Assembly (NCBI GenBank): GCA_963977135.1
Contig: CAXBNN010000006.1
Span: 1-64,000, forward strand
Length of the DNA: 64,000 nt
Direction: 5' to 3'
From: UBA2040 sp963977135
Lineage (GTDB): Bacteria; Bacteroidota; Bacteroidia; Flavobacteriales_D; Crocinitomicaceae
In this document: piece by piece, positions 8,662 to 17,488 of the stretch
Numbering within the stretch: position 1 is the first letter of the stretch
Layout: every line of letters begins with the position of its first letter
Position numbers and translations under genes: made by a program
The notes under the pieces: model-generated
Databases searched by the model: none
What the model was told of the DNA's origin: nothing
What the model saw: only the letters and a program-made list of their open reading frames with translations

Positions 8662-9386
8662 TGAAAACAAATCTCTTGATTGCAATTTCTGCCCTGCTCC
8701 TTTTTTCATGTGGAAATGAGTTAAAACCTGTAGAAAAAAAAGCCAATAACTCGTCTTCATTTTTTGACCAGTCTATAGATAATGATGGTGTTAGCAACGA
8801 AAGAACAAATGTGAAACTAATTGAGATACTTCAAGGAGAACGTTACTCTTATCTGAAAGTTTCTGATGGGAAAAACGAATATTGGATTTCAACCATTAAA
8901 GAAGAATACGATTTAACTGAGGAATATTTTTATACAGAATCAATTCATAAAACAGATTTTTTTAGCACTGAATTCAACCGCAATTTTGATGATTTCTACC
9001 TTGTTTCTGATTTGCAACCTTTGCACAATCATACCAATGACGCGCATAATAGCGAATCACAAGAAGAAATAATAATAAAACCAGGAGAAACGAATAGACC
9101 TGGTTCAATTAAAATTTCAGACTTGATTAAGAATAGTAAAAAATACGTAGGACAAGAAATTCAAGTCACTGGCAAAGTGGTGAAAGTCAATGCGAATATT
9201 ATGGATAGACATTGGATTCACCTAAAAGATGGCAGCTATGATGATTATGATTTCGTTTTGACAACAAAAACAGTTGTTCCTATCGGTCATCTTGTTACGT
9301 TCAAAGGAACTTTTAATAAAGATGTCGATTTTGGGTCAGGATATCGATTCGAATATATCATGGAGAAGGCGACAATCGTACAATAA
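8661..9386 (+). CDS. Lipoprotein with OB-fold domain
   Basis: 241 aa. The signal peptide ends in the lipobox LLFSCGN, so Cys17 is the probable lipidated residue. The C-terminal about 100 residues contain GQEIQVTGKVVKVN, WIHLKDGS and VTFKGTFNKDVDFGSGY. This is the pattern of the small OB-fold, NrfJ-like proteins found beside cytochrome c systems. A middle segment has several His residues (HNHTNDAHNSES) that could bind metal. The start overlaps the stop of the barrel gene by one base (TAATG). Context suggests a role in cytochrome assembly or as a lipid-anchored partner. The exact job is unknown. Confidence 0.65.
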   Translation: MKTNLLIAISALLLFSCGNELKPVEKKANNSSSFFDQSIDNDGVSNERTNVKLIEILQGERYSYLKVSDGKNEYWISTIKEEYDLTEEYFYTESIHKTDFFSTEFNRNFDDFYLVSDLQPLHNHTNDAHNSESQEEIIIKPGETNRPGSIKISDLIKNSKKYVGQEIQVTGKVVKVNANIMDRHWIHLKDGSYDDYDFVLTTKTVVPIGHLVTFKGTFNKDVDFGSGYRFEYIMEKATIVQ

Positions 9387-9395
9387 ATAAAAGAA

Positions 9396-12300
9396 ATGAA
9401 GTTAAAAATCAACCAGATTGTGCGTGCATTGCTTAATGTTAGAGCGGCGGCATTATACATGTTTATCTTCGCCTTCTCTATTGGATTGGCAACTTTCATA
9501 GAAAACGATTTTGGCACCGACGCTGCACAAAAACATATTTACACGGCATTGTGGTTTGAAATTTTGCTGATACTATTCTCATTGGCAATAGCCTATAACA
9601 TCAAAACGTATCAATTCGTTCAACGTAAAAAATGGTCAAATCTGACTTTTCATTTGGCCATCATCGTTATAATACTTGGTGCTGGGGTTACGCGTTATTT
9701 TGGATACGAAGGCGTTATGCCAATACGTAAAGGTCAATCCTCTAATGTTTTTCTTTCTTCAAATGCGTTCTTAAACATCTCTATTTTAAAAGACGGACAA
9801 GAATACCAAGTAAATGAGCCTGTTCTATTTAGTTCTCTGGGTAAAAATTCATTTGATAAAGAATATACGATAGGAAACTCGACTATAGGTTTTGAATTGG
9901 TCGATTTTATTCCAAATCCAGAAGAAATCGTCAATTCAGACAAGAATGGTTTGCCCGCATTGAACCTAGTCATTGGAACCTCTTCAGGACGAAAAGAATT
10001 TGTGATTAAAAAAGGAGAGCAAAAATCCTTCGAGGGCCAAATCTTTAATTTCACCAACTCACCTTCATCAGGCTCTGTAAATATTTCTTTTCTCAAGGAT
10101 TCTTTTTACATCAGTTCTGAGGTTCCCATGACACAGATGGAAATGGCGACACAAGAGAACAATGCTCTTGATGCGAACCAAAAATATCCTTTAAAAACGA
10201 GATCCTTGTATCAAAGTGAAAATCATCAGTTCGTTGTATCATCAACGTTTTTCGCAGGTGAATCAGAATTAATTTCGAAGAAAAGGAAAATTGATAATAG
10301 TTCCACAGTTGCTTTAAAATTGGCTGTAACTATTGATCAAGACAAACAAACTAAAATTATTGAGGGACAAAAAGGAAACGAAGGATTACCTGTTGATTTT
10401 GAAAGTAATAATACACAAGTAAGAGTCTCGTATGGATCGAAACTATTGAATCTTCCTTTTCAATTAAAGCTGAATTATTTCAAAATGACTCGCTACCCTG
10501 GAACGAATAGTCCTGAATCCTTTTTGAGCAATGTTACCCTTATTGATCCTGAAAAAGGAATTAAGTCTGTAGAGAATATTTTTATGAACCATATTTTGGA
10601 CCATCGTGGCTACCGCTTTTTTCAATCGTCGTATGACCAAGACGAAGAGGGAACCTATTTAAGTGTAAATCATGACTTTATCGGTACATGGATTTCATAT
10701 ATAGGATATATTTTACTTGCTCTTGGAATGTTATTTGCACTTTTTGATAAATCAAGCCGGTTTTCAGAAATCAGAAGAAACTTAAAAAAAATAAGTGCCA
10801 CAAGTGCCTTGTTGTTATTTTTTGCGATTCTTAACTCAAATAGCGCTTTTTCAAATACTGAATTAAAGCCAATATTGCATGTAGTTTCTAAAGAACATGC
10901 TTCAAGCTTCAGCCGACTTCAAGTTCAGGACATTCGAGGGAGAATGAAGCCGATACATACTTTGACTAGAGAAGTCATGCGGAAATTGCACGGAAGCGAA
11001 ACGTATGAAGGTTATAATGCCGATCAAATAGTTTTAAGTATCTATGTAAATAACCCTGAATGGGTAAATTTAAATTTTATCAAAATTGGCGATAACGAGG
11101 AATTAAAGACTAAAATTGGAGTCAAAGGAAAATACGCAGCCTACTCCAATTTTTTCGATTCAAAAGGAGAATACAAACTAGCTGAAGAAATTCAAAAAAT
11201 TAATCTTAAACCGGAAAAAGATCGTTCGGTTTATGATAAACTAGCATTAATCGTTGATGAAAGAGTCAATATTATGAATATGGCGCTATCAGGACTTATA
11301 TTCAAAATAGTACCTGTCGAAGGAGATAAAAACAATACTTGGGTTTCAAACCACACTCATGGAGAAGAAGTTCACAGTCCTATAGCCGATCAATTTTTCG
11401 AAAAATACTCACATGAATTGAATCATGCGATTTTCGAGGGAAATTATTCATTGGCAAATTCCTTGGTCGCTGATTTGAGCGATTTTCAAAAGAAGGTAAG
11501 TCAAGACATCATGCTAACTGACAGACAGATGAGTGTTGAGATTTTATTGAATAATAGCAGGATTTTTAATCGATTGGCTTTCATTTACATACTCTTTGGA
11601 ATCGGATTTTTAGCCTTGATGTTTTTACAAATATTTGCTCCAAAGGTTCAAACGAATAAATTGTTTAAAATCTTTAAGATTTTACTGTTTCTATTCTTTG
11701 CTTTTCACACTTTGGCACTTTTAGCACGCTGGTATGTGTCTGGTCACGCACCTTGGAGTAATGGTTATGAATCAATGATTTATATAGCATGGACAACGAC
11801 GCTTGCTGGGATTATTTTTACGAGAAAAACTCTTGGTGGATTAGCAGCCACAAACATTTTGGCTGGTGTTTTATTGCTGATTGCTTTGCTTAGTTATATG
11901 AATCCCGAAATAACACCATTAGTTCCTGTCCTTAACTCATATTGGTTAACAATACACGTATCCATGGAAGCCGGAAGTTACGGTTTCTTGATGCTAGGAG
12001 CAGTAATAGGTATTATAAATTTATTGATTATTGCATTGATTAATTCATCCAACAAGGAACGGTCAATGAAAATCGTTAAGGAGCTTTCTTTGGTTAGCGA
12101 AATGACCTTGATTGGAGGATTATTCATGCTAAGCGTCGGAACATTTCTTGGTGGTGTTTGGGCCAATGAATCTTGGGGAAGGTACTGGGGATGGGACGCA
12201 AAAGAAACTTGGGCACTAGTTTCTATTTTGGTTTATGCAATAATATTGCACGTTCGCTTGATACCAAAATTAAATGGATTGGTATTATTTAACTTCCTGA

Positions 12301-12485
12301 CAATATTCGGTTTGGCATCAGTAATTATGACGTATTACGGTGTAAACTACTACCTGTCGGGCTTACATTCTTATGCAACTGGCGATCCACTCCCAATTCC
12401 TTCTTGGGTTTATATCTCAATTTCTCTTTTAATTGTGTTGGCAGTGTTTGCCTTCTTTAAAAAGAATAAATTCAAAATTACGTAA
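9396..12485 (+). CDS. ccsBA: Fused cytochrome c haem lyase CcsBA (ResB-ResC)
   Basis: 1029 aa, the normal length of fused system II synthetases in Bacteroidota. The N-terminal half is CcsB/ResB-like: helices near 14-36, 50-66, 80-96 and about 430-450, with a large periplasmic domain between. The C-terminal half is CcsA with about eight helices and the WWD haem-handling motif WGRYWGWDAKETW near residue 927. Conserved His residues flank the WWD (HAPWSNGYES, IHVSMEAGS). It moves haem to the periplasm and ligates it to CXXCH cysteines. As last gene of the operon it supplies the maturation needed for the 36 haems encoded upstream. Whether it is a dedicated second copy cannot be told from this window. 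Confidence 0.9.
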   Translation: MKLKINQIVRALLNVRAAALYMFIFAFSIGLATFIENDFGTDAAQKHIYTALWFEILLILFSLAIAYNIKTYQFVQRKKWSNLTFHLAIIVIILGAGVTRYFGYEGVMPIRKGQSSNVFLSSNAFLNISILKDGQEYQVNEPVLFSSLGKNSFDKEYTIGNSTIGFELVDFIPNPEEIVNSDKNGLPALNLVIGTSSGRKEFVIKKGEQKSFEGQIFNFTNSPSSGSVNISFLKDSFYISSEVPMTQMEMATQENNALDANQKYPLKTRSLYQSENHQFVVSSTFFAGESELISKKRKIDNSSTVALKLAVTIDQDKQTKIIEGQKGNEGLPVDFESNNTQVRVSYGSKLLNLPFQLKLNYFKMTRYPGTNSPESFLSNVTLIDPEKGIKSVENIFMNHILDHRGYRFFQSSYDQDEEGTYLSVNHDFIGTWISYIGYILLALGMLFALFDKSSRFSEIRRNLKKISATSALLLFFAILNSNSAFSNTELKPILHVVSKEHASSFSRLQVQDIRGRMKPIHTLTREVMRKLHGSETYEGYNADQIVLSIYVNNPEWVNLNFIKIGDNEELKTKIGVKGKYAAYSNFFDSKGEYKLAEEIQKINLKPEKDRSVYDKLALIVDERVNIMNMALSGLIFKIVPVEGDKNNTWVSNHTHGEEVHSPIADQFFEKYSHELNHAIFEGNYSLANSLVADLSDFQKKVSQDIMLTDRQMSVEILLNNSRIFNRLAFIYILFGIGFLALMFLQIFAPKVQTNKLFKIFKILLFLFFAFHTLALLARWYVSGHAPWSNGYESMIYIAWTTTLAGIIFTRKTLGGLAATNILAGVLLLIALLSYMNPEITPLVPVLNSYWLTIHVSMEAGSYGFLMLGAVIGIINLLIIALINSSNKERSMKIVKELSLVSEMTLIGGLFMLSVGTFLGGVWANESWGRYWGWDAKETWALVSILVYAIILHVRLIPKLNGLVLFNFLTIFGLASVIMTYYGVNYYLSGLHSYATGDPLPIPSWVYISISLLIVLAVFAFFKKNKFKIT

Positions 12486-12538
12486 GTAGAATAAGTGCTT
12501 TTTGCGATATTATTGTTCTAATTTTAATCTTGAATTGA

Positions 12539-13720
12539 CTAAAACTCTGTCAATTCATTAGAATTCTGAGTAAAAAAGATTTCAGAATTTAAATCGCGAA
12601 AATGCAAGCCTGGGAAATAAAACAAAGCAATTTGCTGATAAGTATATCCGTATTTCGCCATTTTCATTGCCCCTTCTTGGCACAACCCAACTCCGTGGCC
12701 AAATCCTCTTCCTTCTAAAACAACGTAATCACCTTCTTCGTGGCAACTGAAATAAGTAGATTTTAAATGGAATTTCATACGCAAATCGCGCAATGGAATA
12801 CCTAAAGCTGGAGAAACATAAAATGCCAATCTATCTTTTTGATTAAAATTGTATAATTGTTCTGCGTATTCTGGATCGCCTATTGGATAATTGAATTCGT
12901 TGACCAAATAGCTTCTCCATTCATACTTTGGAATTTTCTTTGTCCAAGTTGCTTGTTTCGTATATATGCAAAATGTGTCCTTGAAAGTACTTAAATAGGG
13001 AACTGACTTGTTCCAAACATATTCTGGCAAACAGGATTGTCCACCGCAATTGGCATGGAAATAAGCATCAACATTATTTTGATGATCGTCAACCATTATT
13101 ATTCCCGACGTTTCAATTACTGCTGAATCAATTTTTGGGGTAAAACGCAGCATACTGTGGTAAGCTTGACAATGCACGCCATCACATAATTCAAAACCTT
13201 CTTCCGCGTGTTTGGCTTGATACTTTCGAGCGTACGTTCTACTCATAACCGCTTGAACTTTGTAATACTCTAATTCTTTTCGACCGCCTCCTTCTGATTC
13301 CACAACGCCTGCTAAATAGTTATCCATATCAACTAAATTCAAGATGCGTAAATCGCCAGGCATTGCAGTTATTTCAAAATCGTCCTTGTATTTTCTAAGT
13401 TTTACAGATGGAATCTTAGTATTAAGCGTTATAGAGCTATTTGGCTTGTTTTGAATTAAAAACACTTTCGAAAAAGTTCCTAATGTGGTGGCGCCTTTTT
13501 TTAATTCCAGCCTTCCAGAAGAAGTGTAGGTTAAATCGACAAATTCGTTAGGTAAAACGGATCCAAAATGTGTGGAATCGCCGTAAATAGAATAAGATCC
13601 ATCATTGTAGGAAAACAAAATCTTCTTAACAGAATAACTTCGCAATACTCCAATACGCATTTGTTGAGCATCAACAGGGTGCAGAACAAACATTACAAGA
13701 AAGAGTAAGACTAATCTCAC
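12539..13720 (-). CDS. SpoIID/LytB-domain protein
   Basis: 393 aa, GTG start, with signal peptide MRLVLLFLVMFVLHPVDA. The SpoIID/LytB fold is recognised by YLAGVVESEGG (about 133), AVMSRTYARKY, CDGVHCQAYHS, FHANCGGQS and the C-terminal GRGFGHGVGLCQEGA. SpoIID proteins are lytic transglycosylases acting on peptidoglycan, or enhancers of amidases. In non-sporulating bacteria the role is in wall turnover. The catalytic Glu of SpoIID would correspond to the VESEGG region. It is convergent with ccsBA and lies 32 bp past lpxB on the same strand, so it may share the surE-lpxB transcript. Confidence 0.85.
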   Translation of the reverse strand: MRLVLLFLVMFVLHPVDAQQMRIGVLRSYSVKKILFSYNDGSYSIYGDSTHFGSVLPNEFVDLTYTSSGRLELKKGATTLGTFSKVFLIQNKPNSSITLNTKIPSVKLRKYKDDFEITAMPGDLRILNLVDMDNYLAGVVESEGGGRKELEYYKVQAVMSRTYARKYQAKHAEEGFELCDGVHCQAYHSMLRFTPKIDSAVIETSGIIMVDDHQNNVDAYFHANCGGQSCLPEYVWNKSVPYLSTFKDTFCIYTKQATWTKKIPKYEWRSYLVNEFNYPIGDPEYAEQLYNFNQKDRLAFYVSPALGIPLRDLRMKFHLKSTYFSCHEEGDYVVLEGRGFGHGVGLCQEGAMKMAKYGYTYQQIALFYFPGLHFRDLNSEIFFTQNSNELTEF

Positions 13721-13752
13721 GATACAAAAATTTCATTTGTGATTATCCGATC

Positions 13753-14880
13753 TTAAAGTGATGAAAGTATGGCAGCAGCAACATCGCGACTAGCTCCACC
13801 TCCACCCAATCGGGAAATCAGTTCTTTGTATTTCAACGAAATTCTATTTCTTTTGTTACCGTTTGGCAAAATTTCTTTCAATTCCTTTAAGATGTCTTTC
13901 GCATTGCACTCATTTTGAATGAGTTCCCTGACGACCTCTTCATCCATTATTAAGTTAACCAAAGAGATAAACTTGATGTTAATCAGTCGTTTGGCGATTT
14001 GGTAAGAAATAGGATTGGCCTTATAACAAACCACTTGAGGTATTTCTAACAGTGCAGTCTCCAAAGTAGCTGTTCCAGAGGTAACTAGTGCAGCTGTTGA
14101 TTGATTTAAAAGATTATACGTTTGTCCAAAGACAATCGCTGCATCATCAAACTTCTTACATATTGACGTATAGAAATCTTCTTCTAATGAAGGAGCTCCA
14201 GCAATTATAAATTGGTATTCTGGAAAGTTTTTACACGCTTCTAGCATCAGCGGAAGTTTAACGCTAATTTCTTGTTTACGGCTTCCAGGAAGAATGGCAA
14301 TAATAGGTTTGTCAAGGAGATTATATTCTTTGTAGAATTCATCTTTGCTTTTCGCTATTGCCTTAAATTTTTCAACTTCATCCAACAATGGATGACCTAG
14401 ATATTCAACTTGGAAATCGTGCTTTTTGTAAAAATCTTTTTCAAATGGAAGAATAACGAACATCTCATCCACACAAGCTTTGATTTTCTTAACTCGATTT
14501 TCTTTCCACGCCCAAACTTGAGGAGAAATGTAATAGTACACTTTTATTCCTTGTTTCTTCGCCCATTGAGCAATCCGAAGATTAAATCCTGGATAGTCAA
14601 TTAGTACAAGTGCATCTGGCTTAAACTTCGAAATATCTTCTTTACAAAATCGTAAGTTGGAAGCAATTGTTCTGAGATTCGTGATAACCTCCCAAAAACC
14701 CATAAATGCCAGGTCCTTGATGTGTTTAGCTGGTGCTTGACCAGTTAGTTTCGCCATTCTATCACCTCCCCAAAATCGCACATCGAGATTAGAAGATTGA
14801 CTCAGCAATTCTTCAAGCAAATTGCTTCCATGCAAATCACCTGATGCCTCGCCAGCTATGATATAAAGCTTTTTACCCAT
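13753..14880 (-). CDS. lpxB: Lipid-A-disaccharide synthase
   Basis: 375 aa, full family length. It begins MGKKLYIIAGEASGDLHGSNL, the LpxB signature, and contains FMGFWEV, VLIDYPGFNLRIA, YYISPQVWAWKENR and LLPGSRKQEI-type motifs (here ILPGSRKQEI). It joins UDP-2,3-diacylglucosamine to lipid X to make lipid A disaccharide at the inner membrane. It lies 3 bp after a small membrane protein gene and in the same run as surE. The end of the protein carries GGGGASRDVAAAIL. Confidence 0.95.
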   Translation of the reverse strand: MGKKLYIIAGEASGDLHGSNLLEELLSQSSNLDVRFWGGDRMAKLTGQAPAKHIKDLAFMGFWEVITNLRTIASNLRFCKEDISKFKPDALVLIDYPGFNLRIAQWAKKQGIKVYYYISPQVWAWKENRVKKIKACVDEMFVILPFEKDFYKKHDFQVEYLGHPLLDEVEKFKAIAKSKDEFYKEYNLLDKPIIAILPGSRKQEISVKLPLMLEACKNFPEYQFIIAGAPSLEEDFYTSICKKFDDAAIVFGQTYNLLNQSTAALVTSGTATLETALLEIPQVVCYKANPISYQIAKRLINIKFISLVNLIMDEEVVRELIQNECNAKDILKELKEILPNGNKRNRISLKYKELISRLGGGGASRDVAAAILSSL

Positions 14881-14883
14881 TCC

Positions 14884-15189
14884 TTAAAAGAATAGAAAAT
14901 ATACGACAATTGGCAAATAAACCAAAGTACCGACGATTACGCCTGCCGCAAAATGATATTTTTCCTTATTGATAAAATAATAGAACAGACCGAGATTAGA
15001 AACAATCGCAAGCGTAATCATCTTGCTCATTACGCCATTATTGTTCCAGAATTTATACCAAAGTTGTTGAAAATAAAATCCTTGTGCCCAAGAAACAATG
15101 GCAATTATAATTGGCAAGAATACTATCGGTAATAAAAGACCGACAATTAAACCAAGTGTATGATTTATGTTCCAGTTTCTTAAATTCAT
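14884..15189 (-). CDS. Small membrane protein between surE and lpxB
   Basis: 101 aa with three hydrophobic segments (about 12-33, 55-70 and 80-100). No family recognised. A TTG at 15198 could add three residues, but the ATG at 15189 overlaps the surE stop as ATGA, the usual mark of translational coupling, and is preferred. The 3-bp gap to lpxB places it inside this envelope operon. It may help lipid A or membrane work, but nothing in the sequence proves that. Confidence 0.7.
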   Translation of the reverse strand: MNLRNWNINHTLGLIVGLLLPIVFLPIIIAIVSWAQGFYFQQLWYKFWNNNGVMSKMITLAIVSNLGLFYYFINKEKYHFAAGVIVGTLVYLPIVVYFLFF

Positions 15190-15950
15190 AATTTCCAAGT
15201 TTTTAATTCATCAAGAGCCGAATAGGCAGTTAAATCAAAATGAGTTGGCACAACACTTACGTAGCCATTTCCCATTGCATATAAATCCGTATCATCATCG
15301 TTGGATTGACATTCAAAATTACCTGTTAACCAGTAATATGGTCTACCGAACTGATCTTTTCTTTTATCAAAGCGATCCTCCCAAAATGCATGTGCTTGCT
15401 TACAAACTCGAATTCCTTTTATCTCGTCTATTGTTCCTTTAGGAATATTGACGTTTAAACAAAGATGATCGGGTAAACCCTTCTCAAGCACAACTTTTAT
15501 AATTTTCTTTGCTATTTCTTTGGTTGCAGAAAAATCAGCGTCGGCATCAAAATCTTTTAGGGAAAAACCTATTGAAGGTATGTTTTCCATTGCTCCTTCC
15601 ACTGCTGCAGACATCGTTCCAGAATACAAAACATTTGACGAAGTATTTTCTCCATGGTTTATGCCACTAAGCAATAAATCTGGCTTTCGATGCATAACTT
15701 CATATACGCCGAGCTTCACACAATCAACCGGAGTTCCTGAACAAGAAAAAGCTTGATGTTTTTCAAATAAGATTGACGGTTCCAAACGCAAGGGATTTGA
15801 AATTGTTATCGCATGTCCCATCCCCGACTGAGGTTTGTCTGGTGCGATTATCACTATATCTCCAAACTCTTCGGCGGCTTCAACTAACGCTCGAATTCCT
15901 TTTGCTGAAATTCCGTCGTCGTTGGTAATAAAAATAAGGGGCTTATTCAC
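15186..15950 (-). CDS. surE: 5'/3'-nucleotidase SurE
   Basis: 254 aa. The N-terminal FITNDDGISAKGIRAL holds the metal-binding Asp-Asp pair. PDKPQSGMGHAITI, SGTPVDCVKLGV and LLSGINHGENTSSNVLYSGT are the remaining SurE signatures. It is a cytosolic divalent-metal phosphatase acting on nucleoside monophosphates. First gene of the minus-strand run surE, membrane protein, lpxB, SpoIID-like. Confidence 0.95.
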   Translation of the reverse strand: MNKPLIFITNDDGISAKGIRALVEAAEEFGDIVIIAPDKPQSGMGHAITISNPLRLEPSILFEKHQAFSCSGTPVDCVKLGVYEVMHRKPDLLLSGINHGENTSSNVLYSGTMSAAVEGAMENIPSIGFSLKDFDADADFSATKEIAKKIIKVVLEKGLPDHLCLNVNIPKGTIDEIKGIRVCKQAHAFWEDRFDKRKDQFGRPYYWLTGNFECQSNDDDTDLYAMGNGYVSVVPTHFDLTAYSALDELKTWKL

Positions 15951-16075
15951 TTTTTGTGTTATCGGTTTTCTAAAGAATAACGAAAGTAAAGATTATTCGT
16001 CACATGTAATTTCAAATGTTGACAAAACCGTTAATAATCTATTGATAAAATCATTAATTCCCCCCAAAAAGGTCG

Positions 16076-16083
16076 TATTTTTG
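16076..16083 (+). promoter_or_regulatory. Bacteroidota -7 element TATTTTTG
   Basis: Fits TAnnTTTG and lies 18 nt before the chosen ATG of the DinB-like gene at 16102. It supports that start against the much longer open frame reaching back into surE. No convincing -33 element seen. Confidence 0.4.
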
Positions 16084-16101
16084 AAAAGAACAAAAAAGCA
16101 T

Positions 16102-16680
16102 ATGACAGGCGAAGAATTAATCAATGATTTGAAAAAACTTACTAGCGAGAATCTAGTATTGATTGAGAAAAAAATCAAACACTTGTCTGAGGAACAATTG
16201 ATTTGGAAACCAGCAGCTGAAAGTTGGTCGCTGAATGAAATTTTTGCTCACTTAAACGTATATGCACGGTTTTATCATAATGCATTCAAATCAAAAATTG
16301 AAAATACCAAGTATAGGAAACCCACACAAAGTTTTACTTCCTCTCCCCTTGGCAAAGCTGCATGGAAAAGCATGAAATTGGGAAATGCTAAGAATGTGAA
16401 AAGGAAATTTAGAGCACTTGGCTCCTACAATCCTAGCACAACTCCGTCACTACTTACTGGTAACGATTTCAATTTATTTCTTGAAAGTCAAAATGAGTTA
16501 TTAGAAATTTTGGAAAATGCTAAAGCTATCAATATCCGAAAAGCCAAAGCGCCAATTTCTCTATCAAAAATTATCAAATTTAAAATGGGTGATGCCTTCT
16601 ATTTTGTAGTCTATCATAACGAAAGACATATTCAGCAGGCATTAAACGTTATAAACAACAGTAAATTTCCAAAAAAATAA
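16102..16680 (+). CDS. DinB-like damage-inducible family protein
   Basis: 192 aa from the ATG at 16102 (MTGEELINDL). The open frame extends to 15835, but that part overlaps surE antisense and reads as non-coding. DinB-like four-helix features: SWSLNEIFAHLNVY in the second helix and YHNERHIQQALNVI near the C-terminus, together giving the His triad that binds a metal. Members are metal-dependent thiol transferases or of unknown role. The stop overlaps the start of the NlpC/P60 gene (TAATG), so the two are co-translated. Confidence 0.8.
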   Translation: MTGEELINDLKKLTSENLVLIEKKIKHLSEEQLIWKPAAESWSLNEIFAHLNVYARFYHNAFKSKIENTKYRKPTQSFTSSPLGKAAWKSMKLGNAKNVKRKFRALGSYNPSTTPSLLTGNDFNLFLESQNELLEILENAKAINIRKAKAPISLSKIIKFKMGDAFYFVVYHNERHIQQALNVINNSKFPKK

Positions 16681-17435
16681 TGTCAAGCGAATATGCTTTT
16701 TGTTCAGTTAGCATTTCTCCATTAAGAGAATCCCCTGCCGACAGTAGTGAAATGGTAAGCCAATTCATCTTTGGTGAAATCATGGAAATACTCGAAACAA
16801 AAAATCAATGGCGTAAGGTTAAATCTTTGTCAGATAGTTATTTAGGCTGGTTGGATGAAAAATGTATCACGAAATTAAACGACGAAGAGGTGCGCGATTG
16901 GAAGTCAAGTCAAATCCTTTTGTTCAATGCAACAATGGTTTTAGAATCTGATGAAGGCCCTATTCACTTGACCAAAGGAGCATTTGTTTCTAAATCTGAT
17001 GATGAATTTAGAATTGGAGAAAAAGAATTTAAAATAGCCCAAGAAAAATCGAGTATCCCTTTAGAAATTGCTGAAATTGCTAAATCATACCTTAACGCGC
17101 CTTATCTCTGGGGAGGGAAAACATTGTTTGGAATAGACTGTTCAGGATTTAGTCAAATGGTATACCGTTTTAAAGGAATTTCAATACCCAGAGACGCTGA
17201 CTTGCAGGCAAAAGTAGGAGAAGAAATTTCTTTTTCACTGAAGCAGGAAGGTGATTTGGCATTTTTCATTAATTCTAAAGGAAAAATTCATCATGTAGGA
17301 ATAGTTCTATCAGACAATAAAATTATCCACGCACATGGTTGGCTAAGAATTGATGAACTGGATGAAAAAGGTATTTTAGGCAGGTCTAACGAGAAATACA
17401 GTCATAATCTGGCCTTAATTAAAAGACATGTCTAG
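16680..17435 (+). CDS. NlpC/P60 cysteine peptidase with SH3 domain
   Basis: 251 aa. The N-terminal about 100 residues form bacterial SH3-like modules (SVSISPLRESPADSSEMVSQ, IFGEIMEILE, WRKVKS). The NlpC/P60 domain (about 120-250) has the catalytic triad in IDCSGFSQ, HHVGIV and IIHAHG, plus APYLWGGKTLFG. This is the layout of Bacteroidota gamma-D-Glu-diamino acid endopeptidases that cut cell-wall peptides. No signal peptide is visible, so it may act on recycled muropeptides in the cytoplasm. It overlaps the DinB-like gene by one base. Confidence 0.85.
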   Translation: MSSEYAFCSVSISPLRESPADSSEMVSQFIFGEIMEILETKNQWRKVKSLSDSYLGWLDEKCITKLNDEEVRDWKSSQILLFNATMVLESDEGPIHLTKGAFVSKSDDEFRIGEKEFKIAQEKSSIPLEIAEIAKSYLNAPYLWGGKTLFGIDCSGFSQMVYRFKGISIPRDADLQAKVGEEISFSLKQEGDLAFFINSKGKIHHVGIVLSDNKIIHAHGWLRIDELDEKGILGRSNEKYSHNLALIKRHV

Positions 17436-17468
17436 TCCTTTGAGCCAAGAAAACCATTGAAAGAAACT

Positions 17469-17476
17469 ATATTTGT
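17469..17476 (+). promoter_or_regulatory. Bacteroidota -7 element TATATTTG
   Basis: Exact TAnnTTTG match, 12 nt before the ATG of the epimerase gene at 17489. A TTTG at 17439-17442 is a possible but overly distant -33. Confidence 0.45.
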
Positions 17477-17488
17477 AAAAAATAAATT

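Noticed and set aside
15835..16101. Upstream extension of the DinB-like open frame
   Set aside because: It overlaps surE in antisense, shows no family features and precedes a -7 element at 16076. The start was set at 16102.
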